Source of the DNA: Methylobacillus arboreus
GTDB lineage: Bacteria > Pseudomonadota > Gammaproteobacteria > Burkholderiales > Methylophilaceae
NCBI RefSeq assembly: GCF_020532725.1
Contig: NZ_JAJAVC010000011.1
Span: 62,001 to 126,000 of the forward strand
Length of the DNA stretch: 64,000 nucleotides
Reading direction: 5' to 3'
Shown: piece by piece, positions 17,295-25,149 of the stretch
How positions within the stretch are numbered: the stretch's first letter is position 1
Layout of the letters: every line of letters begins with the position of its first letter
Notes under the pieces: model-generated
Seen by the model: the letters and a program-made list of their open reading frames with translations, nothing else
The model's database searches: none
Told to the model about the DNA's origin: nothing
Position numbers and translations under genes: made by a program

Positions 17295-17325
17295 AAAAGC
17301 CTCATGCTTACGCATGAGGCTTTTT
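17295..17325 (+). terminator. Intrinsic terminator
   Basis: GCCTCATGC-TTAC-GCATGAGGC preceded by AAAA and followed by TTTTT, 22 bases after the 23-residue peptide gene. It would also work on the minus strand. Confidence 0.9.
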
Positions 17326-17357
17326 CATTGCCTGCTATTTCGTATGGCTGATAGGTG

Positions 17358-17375
17358 TGTCAGTTTTTTCTGACA
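17358..17375. promoter_or_regulatory. 18-base dyad TGTCAG-T6-CTGACA
   Basis: A perfect six-base inverted repeat around six T, 170 bases upstream of the small secreted protein at 17545. It has the same length and 14 of 18 bases in common with TGTAGGATTTTTCTTACA at 21386, so it may be a variant site for the same regulator. The tract lacks a reason to be a terminator here, since one lies 33 bases before it. Confidence 0.35.
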
Positions 17376-17544
17376 AAAAGTGTCTTGGCTGTCCTATGGG
17401 GAGTGACTGCCGCGTTAGCTATGATGGAGACATATTACCTATGGCAACGTCCGGCAAGTTAAGTTGCGTTTGGGAAACGAATCATTTGCCCGGAATACCC
17501 CAATCAAACAGTGTCACGGCAATGACTGTTAAGGAGAGACGAGG

Positions 17545-17847
17545 ATGAACAAAAAATCCCGCATGATAATAATTGTATTAGCTATCTTGCTAAGCAATAC
17601 GACAGGGAGCGCCGTCTGGGCAGCAGAATTGTGTTCTAGCGAATCGCAGCAGGCCCTTCCCATTCAGATGAGTAAGATGGGCATGCTGAGAATCAAGGGT
17701 CAGCCAGGCATGGAGCGTGCTGAAGCCAAATCGCTGCAAGCTGCCAAATCCAAGGGGTTTGAGCGTTATCAGAAACCTATTCTTATTGATAAGGGCGCTT
17801 GCCATTACAAGGCGAGTGGCTTCAATCAAAGCACCGTCAAAATGTAA
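17545..17847 (+). CDS. Small secreted protein, unknown function
   Basis: A 100-residue protein with RBS AAGGAGAGA before the ATG and a signal peptide ending SAVWAAE. The mature part of about 70 residues is basic and has two Cys (ELCSSES near its start, GACHYKASG near its end), which could form one disulfide. It includes a conserved-looking GMLRIKGQPGMERAEAKSLQ segment. I recognise no family. The neighbour 95 bases downstream is another short exported protein with two Cys, and both end at the terminator at 18305-18330, so they may be one operon. Confidence 0.55.
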   Translation: MNKKSRMIIIVLAILLSNTTGSAVWAAELCSSESQQALPIQMSKMGMLRIKGQPGMERAEAKSLQAAKSKGFERYQKPILIDKGACHYKASGFNQSTVKM

Positions 17848-17942
17848 TGGTTGTTTGCGGTCCGTCATTGCTGGATTCCACGGCAAGCTCCTGCCTCATC
17901 TGTTGCACGCTATTACTACTTTCAGCATAAAAGGAAAAAAAT

Positions 17943-18287
17943 ATGAATATAGCCAAGTCGAAATTGTTTATTGCCGTAGTAGTAGTGGTTCTGGCATGGG
18001 TCGTATTTACACAGGTACGCATGTTGGATGGCAAGGCAATTGATACTGCAAAATCAGTTGCCTTGAAAGAGATTCCCAACCCCGAAACCGCGAAGTTGGA
18101 GAACTTGGAGGAAATCCAGCATGGTGGGAAAACGTTTGTCTGTGGGCAATATAGCACTAAGGATGAAGAGGGAAATTACGGTGAACTTGTGAATTTTGTT
18201 GTAGAGGTGGAGGAGAGTGAAGCATCGAGATTCAGCGACTCTCCAGATGAAATTGCACAATATTGCAATTTGCCTGGCAAGCGTTAA
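17943..18287 (+). CDS. Small membrane-anchored or secreted protein, unknown function
   Basis: A 114-residue protein with an N-terminal hydrophobic helix (residues 7-24, LFIAVVVVVLAWVVFTQV) without a clean signal-peptidase site, so it is probably membrane-anchored with the C-terminal domain in the periplasm. Two Cys are in that domain (FVCGQYS, QYCNLPG). It is acidic, with EVEESEASRFSD near the end. I know no family. A perfect terminator follows 20 bases later. Confidence 0.55.
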   Translation: MNIAKSKLFIAVVVVVLAWVVFTQVRMLDGKAIDTAKSVALKEIPNPETAKLENLEEIQHGGKTFVCGQYSTKDEEGNYGELVNFVVEVEESEASRFSDSPDEIAQYCNLPGKR

Positions 18288-18304
18288 GTGCACTAGAGAT
18301 ATTA

Positions 18305-18330
18305 AAAAGCCCTGCTATGCAGGGCTTTTT
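18305..18330. terminator. Bidirectional intrinsic terminator
   Basis: AAAAAGCCCTGC-TAT-GCAGGGCTTTTT between the small exported protein gene and the convergent gene at 18348. It serves both strands. Confidence 0.9.
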
Positions 18331-18347
18331 AATATTCCAGGAGCTAA

Positions 18348-18773
18348 TTAATTGGCCGCCGGAGCAATCAAGGGCCAGCGGTCATTCATCCAGGCATACT
18401 CCTCTGGAGGTTCGGTAGTGATGACATAAACCCTGCGCTCATCGTGGTGTGTGGCAATAATTCCCTTGATGGCATGGCCTGCTGGAATATCGATCCAATG
18501 GGCCTTGCGCTCGAGATCACGGCTTAAAAACTCATCTGCGAGCAAGTCTACAGGTTCAGGCTTGAGCTTGTCCCACTTGCCTTGTTCCAAGGATGCCTGA
18601 CGCGCCCAGCCGCCAATAAAGAACCCGCCTTCCTTTTCTTCCAGGTTGTTGCCCCAGCGCAGCCACTTGGTCTTGCCTTCAGCACTCTTGATCGGTAGGG
18701 CTGCATGGGGATGGGGAAACTCGATGCGTTTTTCAATACCGCTATGGTCAGTTAATTTGATGCCTCTGCACAT
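18348..18773 (-). CDS. Short, divergent SRAP (YedK/HMCES)-like protein
   Basis: A 141-residue protein beginning MCRGIKL. The order of blocks (N-terminal Cys2, ALPI ... LRWG, a GWARQASLE segment, IDIPAGHAIKG, then VITTEPP and MNDRWPLI) follows that of SOS-response-associated peptidases (MCGRY, LRWGL, NARAET, VPADGFYEW, LTTEA, HDRMP). It is much shorter, and the Glu and His expected near the last two blocks are absent. SRAP proteins shield abasic sites in single-stranded DNA through Cys2. This may be a reduced or altered relative, or a chance similarity. It stands alone between two terminator or box regions. Confidence 0.4.
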   Translation of the reverse strand: MCRGIKLTDHSGIEKRIEFPHPHAALPIKSAEGKTKWLRWGNNLEEKEGGFFIGGWARQASLEQGKWDKLKPEPVDLLADEFLSRDLERKAHWIDIPAGHAIKGIIATHHDERRVYVITTEPPEEYAWMNDRWPLIAPAAN

Positions 18774-19075
18774 GATGTCGTCCTCAATCTAATTGAAATT
18801 ATTCTAGGGCAATCGTATTAAGAATTGATGAAGGTGCATAAGCCTGATTTCTCTTATCCTAGTGTAGGAATTTTCCTAGACTGCCTGAATGCCAAAAGTG
18901 AGTGATGATATCTATGATATGACAGGTACAGCATAGGCTACTGATTGATTGCATTTGGAAAAAATAAGGCACTCGTTGTTCCTGAATATGGAATTGTGTA
19001 GTCGATATATTTCTATATATTGAAATCAATGCTTTTGGCATACTGTTTAGATTATTTTAATAAGGAACCAACACC
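18774..19075. other. Intergenic region between divergent genes
   Basis: About 300 bases, A/T-rich, holding the dyad at 18863-18880 and otherwise no feature I can name. It should contain the promoters for the SRAP-like gene (minus) and the PQQ-type protein (plus). Confidence 0.4.
18863..18880. promoter_or_regulatory. RcsB-box-like dyad TGTAGGAATTTTCCTAGA
   Basis: The inner 14 bases TAGGAATTTTCCTA form a perfect palindrome (seven bases on each side) and match 12 of 14 bases of the enterobacterial RcsAB box TAAGAATATTCCTA. It aligns with the dyads at 16149 and 21386. It lies 90 bases upstream of the SRAP-like gene start and 195 bases upstream of the PQQ-type gene. Confidence 0.45.
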
Positions 19076-21004
19076 ATGATGAAAACAGCAAAAAATGTGA
19101 TGAGCATAATGATAGGGCTTGGCTGGATGGGGCTTGCGCATGCAGATGCAGCCGATGTAGAAGCCAATCTCAGCCGGCTCAAGGTTCCGGAAGGATTCAA
19201 GGTGGAGGTGTATGCAGAAGTGCCGGGTGCGCGGCAAATGACGCTGGGGACTTCCGGCACAGTCTATGTCGGCACGCGCGGCAACAAGGTTTATGCTGTG
19301 GTTGATAAGAACAAGGATTACAAGGCAGACCAGGTGATTACCATCCTGGATGATCTTTCTGTTGGCAACGGCGTCGCCATGATTGACGGTAACCTTTATG
19401 TCGCCGAGCAGCACCGTATCACGCGCTATGCGGCACCGGACTTTGACCTTAACCTGCCATTCAAGCAGATGCGCGAAGTGATTTATGACAAGCTGCCCAA
19501 TAAGGCGCACCACGGCTGGCGCTATCTTGCCTATGGCCCGGACAAGAAGCTCTATGTGACGGTAGGCGCGCCTTGCAACGTGTGCGATCCGCAAGGCGTC
19601 GAGGCTTCTATCTTGCGGTTGGATGCAGATGGCAAAAATGTGGAAGTGTTTGCCAAGGGAGTGAGAAACTCGGTCGGCCTGGATTTCCAGCCTGGCACCG
19701 GCGTGGTGCATTTCACTGATAACGGCGTCGACATGATGGGTGACGATGTACCGCCAGATGAACTCAACGCCGCGCCACAGGCGGGCCTGCATTTCGGCTT
19801 TCCCTATGTGATCGGCCGCGATGCGCGCCCCAAGGATTGGCAAAACAAGAAGCCGCCGCAGGCATTGACGCCACCGGTGGTGGAGTTCCAGGCACATAGT
19901 GCCAACCTCGGCTTCAAGTTCTATACCGGCAAGCAGTTCCCGAGCGAATATCAGGGCAATGCTATTGTCGCGCAGCATGGATCATGGAATCGCAGTTCGC
20001 CGGTAGGTTATCAACTGGTGCGCGTGGTGTTTGATGAGAACCACAAGGTGAAGTCCACCGAAGTCTTTATCGATGGCTGGCTCAACGATGGCGCAGCCTG
20101 GGGCCGTCCTACCGATGTCCTGCAGCTCAACGATGGTTCCTTGTTGGTTTCGGACGATTACAGCGGCGTGATTTACCGCATCAGCTATGGTGAAACATCT
20201 GCGGCTGCCGGCGGCAAGGGCGCCAATCTCAAGGTCACTGGCCTGCAGATGCCCGAATCTGTCGTTGCGCATCCTGACGGCCGCGTATTTGTCAGCGAGA
20301 TCGGCGAGTTTGGCAAAAACGGCGATGGCAAGATTACCGTGATCAACAAGGATGGCAGCCGCCAGACCCTGGCCGACGGCCTGAACGATCCTAAGGGCAT
20401 CGACCTCTTCAATAATCAGCTCTACGTGGCCGACGTTGACCATGTGGTGAAGATCGGCCTTGATGGCAGCAAGGCCGTCATTGCAAAACCGTCAGACTTC
20501 CAGGAAAAGCCGGTCTTCCTCAATGACATTGAGATTGACGGCCTGGGCAATGTCTATGTTTCGGACAGTGGCGACGACAATGGCAAGCATGGCGCGATCT
20601 ATCAGATCTCGCCGGAAGGCAAGGTGAGTCAGCTTATCAATGACAAGGCAGGCATCAAGCGCCCGAATGGATTATTGCTGGACGGCCCCGGCAAACTGCT
20701 GGTGGCAGATTTTGGCAACGGCAAATTATTTCAGGTGAATTACGCTGGCAAGAAATCCACAGTCACCTTGCTCAACCAGGGTTTCGGTGGTGCAGATGGC
20801 TTGGTGCGGGATACGGATGGCGTGCTTTATATCAGTGACTGGGCAGGCGGCAAGGTCTGGCAATTGGCAGAGCCACGCGCCACGCCGCAATTGGTCAGCG
20901 AGGGACATCAATCTGCTGCCGATATTGCCTTGTCGGCGGATGGGCGCTCTATCCTCATCCCCGACATGAAGGCGGGCGAATTGGTATCATTGCCAATCAG
21001 GTAA
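19076..21004 (+). CDS. PQQ-type sorbosone dehydrogenase-like propeller fused to an NHL/SMP-30-like propeller
   Basis: A 642-residue periplasmic protein with a signal peptide (ending LAHA). Residues about 35-375 are a sorbosone dehydrogenase-like PQQ propeller (AYGPDKKLYVTVGAPCNVC, TDNGVDMMGDDVPPDELN, GLHFGFPYVIGRD, GRPTDVLQLNDGSLLVSDDYSG). Residues about 385-640 form a second beta-propeller of repeated NHL/SMP-30 type (VYVSDSGDDNGKHGAIY, RPNGLLLDGPGKLLVADFGNG, GVLYISDWAGGKVWQL). The two-propeller layout is about 640 residues against about 400 for the single-domain enzyme. The second propeller may bind a sugar lactone or partner protein. The substrate is unknown. Confidence 0.75.
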   Translation: MMKTAKNVMSIMIGLGWMGLAHADAADVEANLSRLKVPEGFKVEVYAEVPGARQMTLGTSGTVYVGTRGNKVYAVVDKNKDYKADQVITILDDLSVGNGVAMIDGNLYVAEQHRITRYAAPDFDLNLPFKQMREVIYDKLPNKAHHGWRYLAYGPDKKLYVTVGAPCNVCDPQGVEASILRLDADGKNVEVFAKGVRNSVGLDFQPGTGVVHFTDNGVDMMGDDVPPDELNAAPQAGLHFGFPYVIGRDARPKDWQNKKPPQALTPPVVEFQAHSANLGFKFYTGKQFPSEYQGNAIVAQHGSWNRSSPVGYQLVRVVFDENHKVKSTEVFIDGWLNDGAAWGRPTDVLQLNDGSLLVSDDYSGVIYRISYGETSAAAGGKGANLKVTGLQMPESVVAHPDGRVFVSEIGEFGKNGDGKITVINKDGSRQTLADGLNDPKGIDLFNNQLYVADVDHVVKIGLDGSKAVIAKPSDFQEKPVFLNDIEIDGLGNVYVSDSGDDNGKHGAIYQISPEGKVSQLINDKAGIKRPNGLLLDGPGKLLVADFGNGKLFQVNYAGKKSTVTLLNQGFGGADGLVRDTDGVLYISDWAGGKVWQLAEPRATPQLVSEGHQSAADIALSADGRSILIPDMKAGELVSLPIR

Positions 21005-21021
21005 GCGATATGTGATGCAAT

Positions 21022-21047
21022 AAAAAGCCGGCATTTGCCGGCTTTTT
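21022..21047. terminator. Bidirectional intrinsic terminator
   Basis: AAAAAGCCGGC-ATTT-GCCGGCTTTTT, 18 bases after the PQQ-type gene and just before the convergent gene at 21064. Confidence 0.9.
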
Positions 21048-21063
21048 ATTGGGATGAGTAGCT

Positions 21064-21300
21064 CTAGGTGTTGATTAATGCAGCTCTCGCAGTATCGGGC
21101 AGGTGCAAGTCCAGCTTTTTGGCAAGCATGAAGGAGCGTTGCTTCTGGTTGGCGGCCCTGATCTGCTGCTCTATCAGGTCCAGCACATCTTCTACCGTCA
21201 ACGCATGTGCATAGGTTTCAATATCTCCCTTAAGCGTTTTCAATATATGAATGCTTTGCTGGGTATCGTAGATGGATTGTTCGATGTTCTGACCAAACAT
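21064..21300 (-). CDS. Small cytoplasmic helical protein, unknown function
   Basis: A 78-residue protein with a good RBS (AGGAGCTGCA before ATG). It has no signal peptide and is predicted mostly helical, with a coiled-coil-like centre (VLDLIEQQIRAANQKQRSFML) and amphipathic N-terminus (NIEQSIYDTQQSIHILKTL). I recognise no family. The dyad TGTAGGATTTTTCTTACA lies 86 bases upstream, so it may belong to the same regulon as the neighbouring small proteins. Confidence 0.55.
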   Translation of the reverse strand: MFGQNIEQSIYDTQQSIHILKTLKGDIETYAHALTVEDVLDLIEQQIRAANQKQRSFMLAKKLDLHLPDTARAALINT

Positions 21301-21385
21301 TGCAGCTCCTGATAACGGAATGGATAGATAGCCTGGATTTTAGGGATCAACGGCATGATTGCTTATAGGGCAGTGCTGATGTTGA

Positions 21386-21403
21386 TGTAGGATTTTTCTT
21401 ACA
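21386..21403 (-). promoter_or_regulatory. Candidate operator TGTAGGATTTTTCTTACA
   Basis: An imperfect dyad upstream of the 78-residue protein gene. It shares 15 of 18 bases with the site at 18863 and 14 of 18 with the one at 16149. All lie within 5.4 kb of the orphan LuxR-type regulator gene. Confidence 0.45.
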
Positions 21404-21481
21404 GGCTATCTCTCCATGTCAATTCGCTGGCGATGCAAAAATTCTCCATCGCATGCATGCATGATGCAAGTTGATGTTTCA

Positions 21482-23695
21482 TCAGAAACGGATATGCAAG
21501 GCGACCTCAAGGCTGCGTGGTTCACCCACGTAATACTGTGCGTTGCTCTGGTGGATGAAGCGCGCATAAGTTTGATCGGTCAGGTTGCGGATACGGGCGG
21601 TCAAGTCTGCATTCTTGCCCACGCGGTATTTCGTATGCATATCAAACAAGGTGTATGAGGGAATCCACATGGTATTGGCATTGTTGGCGTAGACGGAAGA
21701 TACGTAACGTGCGCCAATCCCTGCCTGCCAGTCTGGCGTGATGTCATAGTTGAACCGCAGGTTTGCGACCTGGTCGGGGACATTGACCGGGGTTTTGCCC
21801 TTGCGGGAGGCCACAGCGGTGCCTACGGTTTCATTGAAATCATCAAACTCGGCGTCAATCCAGGCGATATTACCTTCCGCACGCAGCCTGGGCGTGATCT
21901 GCAAGGATGAGGCCAGCTCTATGCCATTGGAGGTTTGCTGGCCTGCGAGGATGGTATTCAGGCGGTTTTGCGGATCGGTGACCGGAAAATCCCTGCGGAC
22001 GATATGGTATGCCGCAATGGTGGCTGTGCCACGGCCATCCAGATAATTGAACTTGCTTCCCACTTCAAACTGGTAGCCAGTGGATAGCTTGAAGTCGTTA
22101 TTCACCTGGCCGGCGCTGGCACTGGTCAGGGTGCCGCCCGGCGGTTCTGCCGAGGTGCTGTATTGCGCATAAATATTGGCTTCGTCCGTGATGTCAAACA
22201 CCATCCCCGCACGGCCAGTCAATGTATCCCAGCGACGGTTGACGGTGCTTGGCGTTGCGCTTCCGTTATCGAGATGGAAGTCGATATGGTCGTAACGCAG
22301 ACCAGTCACTAGGGACAGGCGTCGGCTTAAATACTGACGGTTTTCAATAAATGCCGCGAGTGTCTTGACCTCCGTACTGCGGCCTTTTTGCAGGCCGTTG
22401 TTCATGCCGGGAATATCAGCAAAGTAATCAGGCTCGAAGTTGCCCGGCGTGACGACATCAAGGAAAAGCCCTTGGCTTCTGGCTAAGCCGGAGGTCGGGT
22501 ACACCGTCTGTTGGTTAACGCTGTAGTCCGCGCCAAATGACCAGTCACTTCTCAAGTCAAACAACTCGCCATTGTGTCGTAATTCAATACGGTTTCCATT
22601 CAATTCCTGGTTGTGGCGCTGCATGTAGGCATCCGAGCGGGTAACCAGGGTATTGCTGGCGTTATAGCCATATACCTCCAGATTGCGGAAGTCACGTTGT
22701 CCGCGGTAATGGTAGAACGTATTGCGCAGAGAAGTCTGGTCGCTGATCTTGTAATCGGTGATCGAGCGGGCCCATGTCACCCGCTGTTCGTATCTGCCGT
22801 CCCTGACGTTGTAATTCTTAAAACGGTTGGACTTGTCGATTTTCAGTGTGCCGCTTTGGGGTTGCAGCGTAGGCGTTCCCCAGTAAGGGCTATCCTCGCG
22901 CTCAACATGATGTTCCAGTGCCAGCGTGTGCGACAGGCGCGGGGTGAGGTCGGCCAGCCATGACACTGCCAGGCTACTGGCCTGCCGTTCCTGGCGGTCG
23001 ATATAGCCATTGCTGGTGTTGCGGCTGAAATCCAGGCGCACCCAGTTGGTTTCATTCAAGGCGTGGTTGATGCCGACGGCAGTTTCCATGGTGTCGTATC
23101 TGGCATGGCTGACGTGGGCTTCCCTGATTTCCTCATCGCGCGTGGCGAGTTTGGTGACATAGTTAAGGCTGCCGCCGATGGAGCCGCTGCCATATAAAAA
23201 CGACGATGGGCCGCCCACCAGCTCTACATGGTCATATACCCAGGCATCGACAGGCCGGTTGGCACTGTTGTATTGCAGGCTGATGCCGTTGAACAATTGA
23301 TTGACCTGGGCCCCGGTGAAGCCGCGATAAGCAACAAAACCACCATGGCCAGGAGGCGCGGAAGCATTGACCCCAGGCAGGCTGTTGGCGGCATCCTGGA
23401 AATTGCGCGCGCCGATTTCCTCCATCTTCTGCCGGTCAGCCACAGCCACTGAGGCAGGGTTTTCCCGGATTGTCAGGCCCAGCCTGGAACCGGCTTCAGA
23501 AGGCGTGTCGATGTTCAGGCCTTTTTGGTCCTTGATGGAGCTTGTCTTGACGAGCAGGGTTTCCAGTTGGTGGATGTCGTCCTGCTTGTCCGCTGATCGA
23601 CTGGTTTCCTTCGCGTAGGAAACCGGGCTACCGATAGTCGCGGAAAAAACACCAGCGACCAAAGTCTTGATTATGTGTGATTGTTGTTTTGTCAT
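21482..23695 (-). CDS. TonB-dependent ferric siderophore receptor
   Basis: A 737-residue outer-membrane receptor with a signal peptide ending PVSYA, a TonB box near residues 44-52 (LETLLVKTS), a plug domain (about 65-190; IRENPASVAVADRQKMEEIGARN, GFVAYRGFTGAQVNQLFNG) and a barrel ending in Phe (EVALHIRF). It lacks an N-terminal STN signalling domain. The plug motifs match FhuE/FpvA-type receptors for hydroxamate or mixed siderophores. No siderophore biosynthesis, esterase or ABC transporter genes are adjacent, so it probably scavenges foreign siderophores. I see no convincing Fur box in the 266 bases upstream. Confidence 0.85.
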   Translation of the reverse strand: MTKQQSHIIKTLVAGVFSATIGSPVSYAKETSRSADKQDDIHQLETLLVKTSSIKDQKGLNIDTPSEAGSRLGLTIRENPASVAVADRQKMEEIGARNFQDAANSLPGVNASAPPGHGGFVAYRGFTGAQVNQLFNGISLQYNSANRPVDAWVYDHVELVGGPSSFLYGSGSIGGSLNYVTKLATRDEEIREAHVSHARYDTMETAVGINHALNETNWVRLDFSRNTSNGYIDRQERQASSLAVSWLADLTPRLSHTLALEHHVEREDSPYWGTPTLQPQSGTLKIDKSNRFKNYNVRDGRYEQRVTWARSITDYKISDQTSLRNTFYHYRGQRDFRNLEVYGYNASNTLVTRSDAYMQRHNQELNGNRIELRHNGELFDLRSDWSFGADYSVNQQTVYPTSGLARSQGLFLDVVTPGNFEPDYFADIPGMNNGLQKGRSTEVKTLAAFIENRQYLSRRLSLVTGLRYDHIDFHLDNGSATPSTVNRRWDTLTGRAGMVFDITDEANIYAQYSTSAEPPGGTLTSASAGQVNNDFKLSTGYQFEVGSKFNYLDGRGTATIAAYHIVRRDFPVTDPQNRLNTILAGQQTSNGIELASSLQITPRLRAEGNIAWIDAEFDDFNETVGTAVASRKGKTPVNVPDQVANLRFNYDITPDWQAGIGARYVSSVYANNANTMWIPSYTLFDMHTKYRVGKNADLTARIRNLTDQTYARFIHQSNAQYYVGEPRSLEVALHIRF

Positions 23696-23961
23696 GAGAA
23701 TGCTGTCGCTTAAAACGATTAACTAGCCATGCTGCATTCATCATCCGCAATTGCATGAAAAGCGGATTACTAGGAGTTGGCTGGTAGAAAGTGAGGCACT
23801 ATAGCAACATCGAATGCGCACGATAATGTGACAAATTGCCGCAGGCTTGCTGTTTTACGTCTGCCTAAATGCGGGAAGTAGTAAGCACGGAAGATAGGAT
23901 TGGAGCAACGCCACCAAGCGTCGTGAACCATAAGGCCGGTGTTTAGCCCTATGGCGAATGT
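23696..23961. other. Intergenic region upstream of the TonB receptor and downstream of the azoreductase gene
   Basis: 266 bases with no gene. I looked for a Fur box (GATAATGATAATCATTATC) and found no good match. It must hold the promoter of the receptor gene. Nothing else is recognisable. Confidence 0.35.
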
Positions 23962-24588
23962 TCAATTTCCGGTTACAGCAAGCAGGGCGCTATAGGCTGC
24001 CACGGTCTCATCGTTTGTCTGATTCAGGGCATACTGAACCGAGTCTTGACCATATGCGAGGCCTTGAAGATAGACATATTGAATCGACTGAATGCCGATA
24101 GTATTCAGCGCGAAACTTAGGTATGGGCTGAGGAAATCGGGCTGGTTTGCACGAGGGCCGTGATGGAACCCACCGGAGGCAACGACGACCAGCGTCGGAA
24201 TATCGCGCAGTTTCCCCACCTTGCCTGCAGGGGTTGGGGTGAATGTTCTGTGAATTCTTAACACATAATCCATCCAGATCTTCAGGCAGGCAGGGATTGT
24301 GAAGTTATGCATGGGCGTTGCAATGATGAGCATGTCGCTTTCTTCAAGCTCCCGGATTAATGTTCCCGACAGGTCAAATGCCGGGTCATCCATGGGTGAC
24401 CCGGCCATGATGGCGTTGGCATAGGCGGCTGACGGAAGCGGAAGGCCAGGCGCGGACAATGTTCTGTAGCGTATCTCGATGCCTGGATTATCAAGTTCGA
24501 GTTGTGCCAGGCATGATGCAACCACTGGCCAGCCGGAACTGGCTTTTGCATGGGGGCTGCACAGCAGGACAAGAGCGTTGCGCATCAT
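23962..24588 (-). CDS. azoR: FMN-dependent NADH azoreductase-like flavodoxin-fold protein
   Basis: A 208-residue flavodoxin-fold oxidoreductase. The motif near residues 93-110 (ATPMHNFTIPACLKIWMDYV) and the following RIHRTFTPTPAG match AzoR/NQO-type quinone and azo reductases, as does GGFHHGP. It would use NAD(P)H and FMN to reduce quinones in two-electron steps. The start codon ATG at 24588 overlaps the stop of the upstream AhpD-like gene by four bases (ATGA), so translation is coupled. A divergent MocR regulator probably controls both. The precise substrate is unknown; quinone or electrophile detoxification is the likely role. Confidence 0.75.
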   Translation of the reverse strand: MMRNALVLLCSPHAKASSGWPVVASCLAQLELDNPGIEIRYRTLSAPGLPLPSAAYANAIMAGSPMDDPAFDLSGTLIRELEESDMLIIATPMHNFTIPACLKIWMDYVLRIHRTFTPTPAGKVGKLRDIPTLVVVASGGFHHGPRANQPDFLSPYLSFALNTIGIQSIQYVYLQGLAYGQDSVQYALNQTNDETVAAYSALLAVTGN

Positions 24589-25034
24589 GACGCGTCTTGC
24601 TTGATTGCCGGAGGCGTCCTGGAAGCGACCATGAGCCGGTTCCATGCATTGATTTCAACCACGGCGAATGTCAGATCGGAAAGCTCCTGGTCGGTAAAGT
24701 GCTGCTTGACAGATTGATATGCCGCATCCGGTACATCGGCATCACGCAGCCATGTCACTGCCTCTGCCCATGCAATGGCGGCACGCTCTTGCTCGGAAAA
24801 GACGCTGCCAGCCTCTTTCCACACGGCAACCAGATGAATCTTGTCATCACTGATACCGCCCTGCTTGGCCAGCGGCACATGCATATTGATGCAGAATGCG
24901 CAGCCATTGATCTGGGATACCCTGAGCCGGATAAGCTCCAACAATCCGTGGTCCAGACCACAGTCCTGAATATATTGATTTACGCCTAACATGGCCTTAT
25001 AGCCAACAGAGTTATAGTCAAACCGCTTGGTCAT
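24585..25034 (-). CDS. Carboxymuconolactone decarboxylase / AhpD-like protein
   Basis: A 149-residue protein of the AhpD-like fold. The redox motif NGCAFCINMHVPLAK (residues about 51-65) has CxxC followed by His four residues later, as in AhpD alkylhydroperoxidases, and indicates a thiol peroxidase or disulfide reductase role in place of lactone decarboxylation. Other marks are SEQERAAIAWAEAVTWL and LTDQELSDLTF-like helices. The next gene, an azoreductase-like protein, overlaps it by four bases. Together with the divergent MocR regulator the pair looks like a small redox-stress module. Confidence 0.85.
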   Translation of the reverse strand: MTKRFDYNSVGYKAMLGVNQYIQDCGLDHGLLELIRLRVSQINGCAFCINMHVPLAKQGGISDDKIHLVAVWKEAGSVFSEQERAAIAWAEAVTWLRDADVPDAAYQSVKQHFTDQELSDLTFAVVEINAWNRLMVASRTPPAIKQDAS

Positions 25035-25102
25035 GCTGATTTCCTTGTCGAGTAATAAATAACGGTAAGGCTATTTTTCATCATTAAATGGATTAACAAA
25101 AT

Positions 25103-25132
25103 TACCAATAAGTGAAAAAATGGCTAGACCAA
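25103..25132. promoter_or_regulatory. Divergent intergenic region with ACCAAT direct repeats
   Basis: ACCAAT occurs at 25103 and 25127, 24 bases apart, and TGGCTAGACCA (25120-25130) is nearly palindromic. MocR-type regulators often bind direct repeats between their own gene and a divergent target. The assignment is tentative. Confidence 0.3.
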
Positions 25133-25149
25133 TTTGAGCGGGAAACATC

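Noticed and set aside
17357-17548. 63-residue frame with CLGCPMGSDC, ending in an ATG overlap with the 17545 gene
   Set aside because: Starts at a GTG inside the 17358 dyad, has no RBS and covers the promoter region of the small secreted protein. The Cys pattern is attractive but unsupported.
23696-23961. Fur box upstream of the siderophore receptor
   Set aside because: No sequence close to GATAATGATAATCATTATC; the best A/T stretches lack dyad symmetry.
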